Assembly: GCA_017562135.1 (NCBI GenBank)
Contig: QEYB01001685.1
Span: forward strand, 186,001-250,000
Reading direction: 5' to 3'
Origin: Dipylidium caninum
Lineage: Eukaryota > Platyhelminthes > Cestoda > Cyclophyllidea > Dipylidiidae
Length of the DNA stretch: 64,000 nucleotides
This document shows positions 44,366-55,079 of the stretch, piece by piece (position 1 is the stretch's first letter; each line of letters opens with the position of its first letter). A program made the translations under genes and the position numbers. The notes beneath the pieces were generated by a model. That model worked only from the letters and a program-made list of their open reading frames with translations. It was not told where the DNA came from and searched no databases.

Positions 44366-44880
44366 ATGGTTGGTGCATGTTTTGCTTTATGTTCTCGCTA
44401 GGCTTCAGGCGTAAAGTGTTCAGACGACTGCCTGGCCAAATACAATGAGCTAAAATTGAAGAAGACTTGCCGTTATATCTTGTATAAAATTGTGGAGCAG
44501 AAGGAGATTGTTATTGACCAAATAGGCGACAGAAGTAATTGTCCAATGCACATTTAATTAGCTCCACAGATTGCACTTTCGATCAGTTCAAGGAAGAACT
44601 TGAACAACTCAAGGAAACCGCACGATATGCGGTCCTCGATTTTGAGCCTGATTCAAAAAAATCGCACCTACTCTTCATCACCTGGTAGGGCGATGCATTA
44701 AATCATGCATGTTTTAGGATCCCCGACAAAGCCTCCGTTCGTGAGCGGATGTTGTACGCGTCTTCCGTTGACGCGTTGAAATCGCAGCTCACTGGATTTA
44801 AAAGCTTCCTCCAGTTGAACGAAACAGCTGACTTAACGATGGAGAACTTTCTGGCATCTATCCCTGGATCCCGCAACTAG
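44366..44880 (+). CDS. ADF/cofilin family actin-depolymerising factor, copy 2
   Basis: Tandem paralogue of the gene at 41440, same strand, 2.4 kb downstream. Exons are 44366-44368 (ATG only), 44402-44534, 44570-44684 and 44718-44880, giving 137 residues. Intron sizes are 33, 35 and 33 nt at the same positions and phases as in copy 1, so the duplication came after the intron pattern was set. It keeps SGVKCSDDC, KYNELKLKK, TCRYILYKI, RYAVLDFEP and RERMLYASSVDALKSQL. One extra residue lies in the loop after CRYILYKI (VEQKEIVI versus EDGAIVV). The C-terminal helix differs most (LTMENFLASIPGSRN versus LVEEYFREAIPGYHK), which points to diverged regulation or partner binding. The acceptor of intron 1 shares the sequence TTCTCGCTAG with copy 1. 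Confidence 0.93.
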
Positions 44881-44908
44881 GGAGGATACTTCGTTTCTAA
44901 CATTTCGA

Positions 44909-44914
44909 AATAAA
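44909..44914 (+). terminator. Poly(A) signal of ADF copy 2
   Basis: AATAAA 28 bases after the stop codon of the second ADF gene. The position fits a short 3' UTR. Confidence 0.6.
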
Positions 44915-47900
44915 TTCTCACTGAGTGCATGAATATACGGTGTTCTTTATCCCACAAATCAATAATTCCCCGCCAATCCTTCACTTTTGCTAGTTGTCGG
45001 CTGTTATTTTCGTTTCAGGTTTGAAGTAGGTCAATTTTTTCTCGTAAACGTTGTCGCAAATTTAGGTAGTTTGTTCTTAGCAAGAACAAAGAATATTTCA
45101 TTAACCGTCAACATTGTTGCTGCCTCTATCGCCTAAACTTGTCTGGTTTTTAATCATAAGTTATGGACCTCGACTGGTCGAAACTGTGCTATATCGACGT
45201 GTCCTGAGTTACCCTCTTTGCCTTTGCAATGGGTAAATCAACTCTGGATATTGATCGGACGCTTTTCATTTAGGCGTTGGGCCTATTAGCTCCCGGAAGG
45301 TATATAATGTCTATAGTCGATACTTGACGGGCTTCCTTTCCACTTTTCACCCCCCATTTGGAGTCCAGAACCTAATTTAAATGCCTCAGTTGTTCGATCA
45401 CTCTTCTCCCTTCTCGAAATACGTTGAAGGTTATTTCCACATCTGAGGTGGGTAAAAGTCGCTGTCCCCACACGCTGCCAGGGATACTTTTGTATTTGAA
45501 CATGTAAGACGTTATTCTTCGTCTGCCTCCTTTGGCCATTAATTTCAGTCGGGACTCCCCTTTTGACGATGTTGCTCAAATATGTGCAGCCCTGTGGTAT
45601 CGTTTTTTAGGGGATTATTCGTCGCCGTTTCAGAATCAATGCTTTCCCCCATCCCGTCTTATCTTCCGAGCGATTTTAGCGTGGACATGGACATGTTATC
45701 GAACGACGCTGCGATAAGCGTGTGCCCATTGCGATCCCCTCCTCTAGGTAGCGTTTTTCCCCTCCTTGGCCGTCCGGTTTTGCACTTGTAGTTTAACAGT
45801 GACAAGGTCTAGGGGGACTTACACAAGGACGGGTCAGTTACCACGGCCGTTCGTCGGACTTCAGCAGTGACCCTTCGCTATTGCCTGTAGGCCGAGTGTT
45901 GATTGCCGTCATTCACCTCGAAGTGCGTAATTTGTGAGAGCTGGCTGACAGTGGCCTGGCAATGCCAGAGGTGGGAGCTGTTTTTTTAGTGAGCAAAGTG
46001 TGACTCCCTTGCCTCCCCAACAATCGCATCGGATATCACGTCGTGTAGCATAAAATCAACGTTAGGGTTTTAAGTTTCCTCGACGTGACTTCTCCATTCT
46101 CTACGAGGAATGAATAGGTGGGGTGTACGTGTGTAGGCTAAGTGCTTTCATTAGATGTTCATAAAAGTAAAAAGATTAATGTGTCACACGAAGGAGAGGA
46201 GAAGACCGGTGCCTGAAATACCCTCGAAAATGTAAATAAAATCGAGAAGATGCCGAGGGGAGGAGTGTCCACGTGGTGGAGAAAAAAATCTTCGAAACCG
46301 CGGCAAATTTAGACGCGGGGGCGACTTTCGCCTCTCAAACATCGTGCATTTTATCGATCGGAGTTAGTGATTTACGCAGTTGCGCCAGCCAATCGGTAGT
46401 CGATAAATCGGTGTGTGGTGCACGTCCCGTCGTCCGCTGCTTCCCATTGGTCGGGTGGTGTGTGGGAGTGACGGGATGTCCGTTTTTGCAGGGGAAAAGT
46501 GCCTCCTCTTATGCAAGCACATGCTGATGCCACCAAAACTTACAGTCTGTCCGACATTAATTATTCTAGTCCTGTGATCACGTCGATAGAGGAGGGGGTC
46601 AAGGACAGCAAGGCTAGTTGAAGAAAAGATTTACATGATCTCGAAGAATTAAGAGTCAGATCTCTAGGGGCGGGTCATTTTAGGGGATAGACTTTACTTC
46701 TCGGGGCAAATAACAATGTCGCGCTATTATAGGATAGGCGTAGGTTGAGGCAGCTTATAACCCCATACGGTTGGTACCAATGCCATAAAACATTGCCTTT
46801 TGAAGTCCCAAATTTTGCCTGTCTCTCCTCTCCTCTGCTCCCCTTCCCACCACTATCTGCTCTCCCTGCAGCAACATCACTTTTACCAAGAATAGGTCGC
46901 TGACATCAGTGCCGTTATCAGATAGTGAAGGGAGCAAGTCATTGTCCACACCCTACACCGTGACAGCGCGAGGGGCTCCACCGTCACATGGCATCGTTGC
47001 GTCCGTAAGGCACTTCTTCAACTGAATTAATGGAGGCGTTCAAGGATGGAATAGACCTCGAATGAATTCGGCCACTGCGGCGCTTTGAAGGGGAAACGTC
47101 GACGTTGCCTGAGTTAGTCAATCTGCACGCACCGTCGCACACGCGTGCCACACGAATCACCCAATGGGCGGTTCGGTCGCGTGCGTAGGCGACGCTGAAT
47201 GGCTGGAGGCGCGTGACTAACGCGGAGGTGAGCTACACCCATAAATGGAGTGTTACAATTAGCCCACATAAAAGCCAAATTTAGGCTCTCTTAAAACGCC
47301 TGCCAGCGTTACTTCCACTGTCTCCAATTTAGGCTACACAACGCGAGCGCCCCTCCATGTGACACTCATTTGGGCCACATTAGTGCAGAACAAACAGTAG
47401 CTTTCTTCTTTGACATATTAATGCTATGAAATGTGAATAGCAGCGACCGCCATGTCAGGCATGTGATATTCGACCTTTTGACATGTTCCTGTAAGGTAAC
47501 ATGAATTTGATCCATCACCTGATCGACAGAAGTCGCACTATGGTGACTGAAATAACCGTGACGAGTGCCAGGAGCTTAGAAGGTAAAGCACAGGCCAACA
47601 CAAACCGACCTGTGCACGCGCCGACGCCCCTTTAGGCATCGCCAATTAACCCCTTGAGTCACGACGTCGTCGTCCGTGGCGCATGACTCACCAGCCGAAT
47701 GGACGACGAGGCAAACATGTCCAAATTTGGAAGCGCCTGTAAATCCCCCCCCCCGCCCCGTCCCGCTCCTCGCCCACCGAATGCCCAAGTCCTCTGCCCG
47801 CGTTGGTGGAGTAGATTCCGCCGACAGAACGGACACAGCACTTTTTGAGGGATGCCGACACCCACTTGACGCCTTCCGTGTGGATAACCGATGGACCAAT

Positions 47901-48435
47901 GAAATGCGCCGGGAGGCAGGGGAGGAGGGGAGGGCGAGGACTTCGCAACAAACAAGATGCAAGATGTAGAGTTGGGACGGTTAGCCCGCTAACGCAAATC
48001 TTCACCTCGACTGAGTGGTGAGGATGGTGGAGGACGCGAGAGAGGCGGTAAAATGGACTTCCGGATTTCGACTCCGACTCCAAGGTGAGTCGAGTCAACA
48101 AAGAGCCCTCGCCATAGGCATCAAACGAAGTAGACGGACAAAAAGATGAGAAGGAACAAATTAACTGTGACTGTGAGTAAATTATAGCAAAAAATAGAGT
48201 GAGAAACAGACACCACGTCAAACGCGGAGCTGGGAAACTGCCTTAAGACGATCAACGCAACGGCGAAATTGGCATCAGTGAGGGTGCGAAAGAAAATCGC
48301 ACCGAAACCAATCAACGACCGAAGAAAGTGAGGGTAAATTCGGCAAATTTTGACAACCAGAGGCCCATAGAACACTTGTCTCGGATTCATTTACTGAAAC
48401 ATGGTAAGTAGATACAAATTCACGGAGAGACGATG
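44915..48435. other. Intergenic region, no gene recognised
   Basis: The left half is mixed in composition. The region around 46270-47960 is more GC-rich, has CCAAT motifs in both orientations and several open frames up to 128 codons, but none has coherent splice sites or a recognisable domain. The last part should include the 3' UTR of the LAP1-like gene. An enhancer or promoter role for the GC-rich part is possible but unsupported. Confidence 0.4.
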
Positions 48436-51268
48436 TCACACGTCAAAAATGCCAATTCTAGGAGTTAAACGAGAGACCAGGGCGTACACCTCGTCACGGC
48501 CCAGCTCTGAGTCCCAAAGAGAGTGCAAGTAGTGTCTCAGACGTGTCTCCATCTCCCGATGTGTGTCTCTGTGACAACAAAAAGGAAGAAAAAAGTAGGA
48601 GTAATTAGCAGATTGAACATCTTGGGTAACACTGATGAGGCGCAGACTGAGAGTTGCGTACTCGGGTTGAATATTCGGCAGACGAGTGACGGTTAGGAGG
48701 AGGAGGGTGTTCCGAAGGGGAGAGTTGAGGGGGTCTCCGAAGCCGTGGAGGACAACCGCCGCGTCGCCCGGCAGCCTGTCTATGTCCCTCACAAGGATGC
48801 ACCGACTCCCATTGCTGTGCGCCTGCTTCAACTGGTCGTACAAATTGCGTTTCATCTAAATGAAGTTAGCAAGACGAGGTGTTGAGAGGGAGAAGACTGC
48901 CCTTCGACAAGGCGATTGGGGTTCTTCATGGTGAATTAGTGAAAAAGAAAGCATACAAATGCTCTTAGCGCTGCAAACGGAGGCGCCGCTGACTCTCTGA
49001 CTCTGAACCACAGGGGGACAATAAAACAAGACCAAAGTTTTAGTGAATGGTGGGGGAAAAGTGCGCACCGGGACCGAGTTGAACGAGGCGTCGGAGTACG
49101 GGCGAAGACAGTCTCAACAGCGGATGTTACAACAAAGTGGGGGAACGTGAGCTCGGTAGAGAACGAGAGCCGAAAAGCTTGTTCCAACACATACACTCCC
49201 AAGTGGATTGTCTTGGCAGAATCAGTATGACATCGAAAGCTGTTCGCAATAAGATATCACCGAGATTTAGAGAGACAAGAGGCGATAAAGAAGGAGAGTT
49301 TGTTCACCTGGTCGCCCAGTCCGTATAAAGCACGTTACTGTTGACGCGGGTAAATGAATGGAAAGGGGTCGCCTTTTTTGTGTCACAAAATTCGGAGATC
49401 TAAGTCCTCATTAAGAGGGTAAAGTATTCAATTTGGGGAGAAGGAATTATCAAGAGAAAAGCATCGACTTCCCCAGCAGAAGGGCAATACTTTCAATGTC
49501 TTACCATTTGCGACGAACTGTTAAACGAAGGAGTGAAAAGATCTATGGTTTCGCATCGTTGACCGCAACTCAGGGCATTCAGAGCCCCTACAATCCCTTC
49601 CAAGAAGCGGTGGAAGGCGTCGTGAGGAGCGGTGGGAAGAAAGAGAAGTACGAAGGGGCCTCGCTCCTCTGCACCACGCGTCCTGAGTAACAGGTGAGGA
49701 AAGTTTAAACAACGGTCGCTTATTAAATTTAAGTAGTGGTAAACACACCAAAGATTAGCTGTTGAGAGAGCACTCGTCACAACAATCCAAAGGCGATTGT
49801 TTTGGGCAGGAAATGCCTCCCTTAGCGACTCCATATGCGTATCCACAGAATTACTCGAGGCACATAACGTAGGAGTGCAAATGATTAGATAACCCAGTGA
49901 AATGAAGATAATGCAGAGTATTAAAATGGCAGGGACATTCCAAAGTGGAAAAACACGGGGCTGTGGCGGTATTTTGACTGGAGGGGCTGTCGCTATCAGA
50001 ATCAGAGGAAGTCTGATCTCCCGAGGCAACGAGGGATACAGGAGCCGGACCAAGAATTAGTGCGCTTCGTGACCTCGTCTTCCGATGCGAAAGGTGATCC
50101 AGTGAGGTTGATCGAGACTAAATGGAGGGAGTGAGTAAAGAAAACAAGGAATCCAGCAGCCCCAGACGCAACAAAGTAGACCTTAAGATACGACCAAGAG
50201 AAGAACACTATTATCAAGAGTAAAACAAAAGAATTTATGTAGGATAATTCTGGTGGGGGAGAGAAAAGGTGGAAATAGAATAGAAAAACAGTCAAAAAAA
50301 CACTAGATGGGATGTGCAGTCAGGTCCGAGAATCTGTTTTTCGTCTCAGGGTCAGTTTTTGCACAGCACCTCGGATCTCCATGTTAGAAATGCAGCGTGT
50401 GAGCAGAGCCGGCATAGCATTAATCGGCATGGACAAATAGCGAACAATAACCACAGAAAAACACTGCATATAAGTGGTTCACACAAAATACATGCTCATT
50501 TAAAGTCAAGATCAACAGTGGCAAGAGTGGATGTTACGATGGGAAGAGTTCTATTTGATGAAGAGGGTTTCTCAGTTTGGCAAGTAGTTTTCGAAGGGAG
50601 AGCCAGCAAATCAGCAGCAAAGGCGAGAAAAGCATCGGGTTCCAAAGAACCATGCAGGCCTGGAGTACGAGGGAGGTTATTTGAGAAATCCAAAGTCGAA
50701 ATATTAGTCTCCTTCGGGACCACAGTCATGTTGGCGGGCTGCTCTTGACGAAGATTTTGAACTGCTGCATATTGTGAATTGGGTGATGCTGATGTAAGGG
50801 GATATTCCGAAACAAAGAATGTCCTTTTTGAAAAAATCTCTTGAGGAAGTTCGTTGGGACAATCCGGAACACCAGGAGATGATAGGGCTTTTGATGTTAA
50901 TGAGGAACTTCGGACCATGTTTGGAGAATCCTTTCAAAGCAGAAGAAAAGTTAAAGTGGTACTGATCGAATACATTGGTTCGGTTCGATATTGTGACACA
51001 AAGATAAGAAGGTTATGTATTAAATAAGGCAGAAAGTCACCATTTCCAGTACAGATGAGCCGGACATCTTGGGAATGACATCTTCAAGTGCCTCATTCAC
51101 ATCAATGGGATTTCCAGAAATCTCGCGTAGCCCGACCATTTCCATTTTTAATCGATTTTCGAGTTCAAGGAGTTGCTGCTTAATGGCCTCCAGCTCATGA
51201 ATTCGCTCCAAGGATACTGGCCCAATATATCGGCCTAACTCGAAAGGTTTGCGTTTTCGGACTGACAT
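48436..51268 (-). CDS. LAP1/LULL1-like torsin-interacting protein (one-base frameshift in exon 3)
   Basis: LAP1 and LULL1 are inner nuclear membrane and ER proteins whose luminal AAA-like domain activates torsin ATPases. Minus-strand exons: 51268-51041, 50930-50538, 50117-49749, 49682-49505, 48855-48662 and 48568-48436, about 497 residues. The N-terminal half is polar, Ser-rich and probably nucleoplasmic. One membrane segment follows (VPAILILCIIFISLGYLIIC). The luminal part reads MESLREAFPAQNNRLW, GPFVLLFLPTAPHDAFHRFL and LLLLTVTRLPNIQP, and ends with VYALVSRLTPRI. In LAP1 the corresponding C-terminal Arg acts as an Arg finger for torsin, and the SR here aligns with it by my reading. All junction phases agree if one base is removed from the G4 run at 49957-49960. 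The fourth exon junction uses donor GTACGC, chosen because it alone keeps phase. The family call rests on the luminal domain and topology and is moderate. Confidence 0.6.
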
Positions 51269-51823
51269 GCCTAGAAAGACGAAAATCTCACAGTAGGTTT
51301 AAGCACGCGGATGGGGGTAAGGAGTAGCCAGAAGCTACGATGGGGCTGATATCTAGGCATTTTATCCCAAATGGTGCACAAATCCCTTTGCCTAATAAAG
51401 TACTGATACAGGTAATCATATCCATACGGAAACAACGCGTTGACCAAAAACCAAGCTCACCGGCAGTGGCGCTTCAATTCATGGGCAAAACCGGACGGGT
51501 GGTCAAGGTCAGGGCTAGAACAGGGTTTTATTTACTTTCACTGACTTCTAAGCACTGGCCTCACCCTGTTCCACTTGAGGTAATGTATACAATAATAAAA
51601 TAATCAACAACTTAATGGTTAGGATGAGGCGATGTTGCACAAATTTGACTATCACAACAGCAACATGATCGTCAACAAGCTCTTTGCGTGTATAATCTCA
51701 CTATGGCTCCCCTACCTGACGCAATTCAAACTACTTAACTGACAAAAGTTAAGTCCTTTGATGTTTTCCACTATAAATATTCTGGTAATAACCAGGACCC
51801 CGCTCCCGATTCATTCCCTTCAG

Positions 51824-52659
51824 ATTCCCCGCCCTTTTCGATAGCCGGAGTACCCTTCCTGTGCCGCTGTGGCGCGTGTTGGGCGCCAGGTACGTTGACT
51901 GCTTATCTTGCCTGCAAAATGCATTCACTAGCGAGTCCACTTCTACGCAAACGATGTTTGTAGCCTGATAACTACATACTTGCGAGAGAATGGCACGGCA
52001 TTTCTACATAATCTTCCTTTTGAGAAAACCTTTCAGAAATCGCCAAATTTGTAACACTGCACCAAACTATTTTCTCTTTACCGTCTTTTCCTTTTTTGTG
52101 CTGTAATATTAATTAAATGCCCTCATCTTTTAGTTAGGTAATGCCATTCCTTAATTTTTCTTTAAACGTAGGCTAAGAAATGTTAATTTAATTCTTAATA
52201 TCTATACCTTATACTATTCATTTGTTTAATACTAATCATACGGTTATTCTGGGTAAAGTTTGTCTGTAAATGAATCCTATAATTAATATGTGCAACCGTG
52301 AGGTGCTTTGTGTGCTAACTGTTAATCCTACCAACTCTATTTTCCCAAATGGCAGTATGCAAAATAGGCCACTGACACGGCTTCACCTACCTCCTGACAC
52401 CTGCGAGCGCTTTCAGAAGTACCTTCAAGAGAAGGAGACCCAATGCCAGCGTCAGCGTCTTCAACAACAGATTGACAGTAAAGAGATGAATGTCGCAATG
52501 GGTACTGCCACCGGGGCCTCTGACAACACCGCCACATCAGTTACCACACGCAGAATGACCAGGCGATCTGTTGTTGGTATAACCTTCTTATTAGTTCTTT
52601 TTACCTAATTTTTGCCTTTAGAAACACGTCCCGAAGTAGAAGACGAGAGTATTTCATAG
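51824..52659 (+). CDS. 3' end of an unidentified spliced gene
   Basis: Three phase-compatible exons can be joined: 51824-51889 (acceptor CCCTTCAG, donor GTACGT), 52356-52576 (acceptor GGCAG, donor GTATAA) and 52622-52659 ending in TAG. The joined frame gives FPALFDSRSTLPVPLWRVLG, then LTRLHLPPDTCERFQKYLQE, a Gln/Arg-rich helix (QRQRLQQQ), a Thr/Ala-rich part and an acidic tail (ETRPEVEDESIS). The first exon begins in phase 2, so a 5' part is missing. An ATG at 51340 opens a 24-codon frame ending in a GTAATC donor and could be the first exon, 71 bases from the divergent LAP1-like start, but I cannot connect it. I do not recognise the family. The evidence is splice logic only. Confidence 0.4.
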
Positions 52660-53687
52660 GGAGGTGGAGAAATATGTATATGCTGTACATTCTGTCTTCA
52701 GTATTGTTGCTACGCCAGTTTCGTACATAAATAGAGAACCTCTCCTCATATAATATGGTATGTTTATAAGTAAAAATTGTCTCAAAATGTTCACATTTTC
52801 CTGATTGGCCAAATATCCTTATCATTATAATCTATATACCTTGAGAGAAGGTAGAATGGTTTCAAGACTTTCCAAGTCGGGCCTTATGGCTCGAGTGCAA
52901 GACAACAGAACCACAATCGGCACTAGATTCAATTTAACGCAAGAGATTGGCTTTGAATGCCAAGTCACCGTTATCGCGTATGAGTAACGAGGACACGCCT
53001 ACCGCAGCAACTAGGTAAAACGTCCAGTGATAGCGTTGCCACTGGTTTGGTTGCAGAAGCGAGTAGGGAATTTCCTTCAAAAATGGCATGTCCGAAACTA
53101 AGTCGCCTTCCCCGATTATACTCGGAAGGAGTCTGGGCGACACGGTCATGACAGCCCGACAATGACGTCCGGTTGGTCACCACTGTTCCACGACTCCGGC
53201 ACTCGAGGTCCCAGAGTAGGCGGCCAGTCACTCTTCGGCTCGGGATGCGACCGAGGAAAGCTTAAGGAGGGTGTAGACGTAAACCAGTTCACTGCTCAAA
53301 TTATGACGGTGGGGAAGGTGAAACTACCTCGAGAGGAACTCATGTGCCGTGAAACGAAATTTATCCAGCACAGACGTTGTGTGGACTAACTAGACGTCGA
53401 CAGACAGCATTTGCGGTAACCGGCCATTTCTCTCTGTGTGCTCCATTACTTTTTGATCTTAGGTACCTCAAACACTGTAGCGCATGAGTAAAACCCGTAG
53501 GAAGAGTCAATGATTTGCAAGATTTACTTTCGGCCTCGCTTTCAACATGCACCACCCAGTGGATTAACTGTTGAAAATAAAGGGAGTTGGAACAGGGAGG
53601 GAGCGGCGATAATAAGACAACGTTTAAAAAATGCATAGTTTACTCAATTTAGGAAACAAAGTGTCCATTTCAAAAGTCAGGGGTGTT
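52660..53687. other. Intergenic, nothing recognised
   Basis: Overlapping open frames of 60-90 codons on both strands, none with splice support or recognisable similarity. An ATTTTCC/AATATT-rich AT stretch at 52600-52800 probably holds the 3' UTR of the preceding gene. Confidence 0.35.
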
Positions 53688-54313
53688 TCACTTTCGCGCT
53701 AGCTCGGGATGGATGGGCTGGTTGCCAGGAGGTGCGACAAAGTAGTTCTCCCAGGTAACCGCGGCGTGGTGTAGAATGTGTTCGGCAGTGCTGGCAGTAG
53801 TGGCGCTCACCTCGTCTCCGTCCTCCTCGTCTGCCAACAGCCCCACCGGCTCCCAGCCGTCTTCGCCCAGAAGACTAACCATCGGTTCCACTGTCGCCCT
53901 GGTAGCACCGCCTCTGAAGGCCGTCGGGGTGAGGAGGCAGTCGGCGAAATTAATTGCCTCTTCAATGATGGACTTTGTCGTCTGAGAGGAGTAAGCGGAG
54001 AGCAAACAAGATGAGAAAAGTTGACCGGTCATGCAATTACGTTATTCTACCGCTCAGATAATAGGAGGCTTTCACAAATATCAACAAATGCACCCGCGAG
54101 GACGGTGAAAGTGGGAATCCTGGCCCAATCTACGTGAGGTGGGAGGCGAACGCACCGATTGCTGCAGCGGCAGAGTTCGGCACTAATTACTGTTCCCATT
54201 GTGGAAGGAGGGAAATAACCAGGTGGATCAAAAGGGTTTCCACAAGAGAAAAACATTCGTCTCTCTTTGACCGCCTTGGCGCCCAGTCGGCAAACCAAAA
54301 TTAGCTCACCAGA
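53688..54313 (-). CDS. Unidentified protein, two C-terminal exons
   Basis: The terminal exon (53981-53688) follows a good acceptor (TTACTCCTCTCAG) and encodes 97 residues, starting TTKSIIEEAINFADCLLTPT, with an acidic middle (LLADEEDGDEVS) and the end NQPIHPELARK. An upstream open frame from an acceptor at 54314 encodes SGELILVCRLGAKAVKERR, a Cys-rich stretch (AELCRCSNRC) and IPTFTVLAGAFVDICESLL. The obvious donor at 54049 is in the wrong phase for the last exon, so the junction, or the membership of both exons in one gene, is unresolved. I do not recognise the family. Confidence 0.4.
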
Positions 54314-55079
54314 CTAAGATAGATAAATTTTTCTTGGTTGGAGTCAAATTGTAGAATTCCACAAATGCCTTCCGCCTCCCGTCTGGGATCTAAATCGCCT
54401 TCCCGACTCGTTTTCTTGTGCCACCATTTACTTTCAACACGCCCTGAGGTGTTTCCTTTTGCCGTTGAAATCAGTCGGGTGCGTCGCCGTTGAGTTGCCC
54501 ACTGGGGAACGCAGGCGAGGCATTACTTCAGGCTCTTGCCATGATTAGATGAGTGTGGGCCCACCAGAGGCCTTAACACACATTCAGGACTTAATAAGTG
54601 CGCGAAATAGACGATAATTGTTGACTTCTTTAATAATCACTTGTAAATCAACATTTAGGTGGCATAATTCTGGCTCAGTTCTCGGTGGGGATGCCTCTCC
54701 GGCAAGGGTGCACCACCTGACACAACGAGGTGTGGGCTTTTGGCGGGCGAGAGAGAAGAAGAAGAGGAAGGCGACAACACCAACTGGACTGGGTGGGCCA
54801 TGTCAAAGTGCTACGGTTGGATACATCGCCTCGTGTTAGACAGTACATTTATTTGGCTTCATCCCTCGGATAACGCTTGCTGCCCATCACTGCAACGCCG
54901 TAGGTGTTGCCACCTGAAATGAATCCGCCTCTCGAACGCGGGGAGGAGAGGCACCTCGTCGACACTCACAGAAGCCCTCCACAACCACTGAGATGTTTGG
55001 GTTGTATACTGTCAAGTTTTATTCCTTTTTGGAATAAAAAAGTGGGATTTTTTTTTACCGTTAATAAACTGCACTAAAT
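54314..55079. other. Non-coding, nothing recognised
   Basis: About 770 bases between the unidentified minus-strand exons and the mariner relic. No supported gene. A short AT-rich segment at about 55010-55070 may include the eroded end of the mariner element. Confidence 0.3.

Noticed and set aside
47576..47962. 128-codon minus-strand open frame in GC-rich intergenic DNA
   Set aside because: Open frames exist in several overlapping frames on both strands here, as expected from low stop density; no domain or splice support.
50314..50748. + strand 144-codon open frame over LAP1-like exon 2
   Set aside because: Antisense to a phase-consistent exon of the minus-strand gene and has no features of its own.
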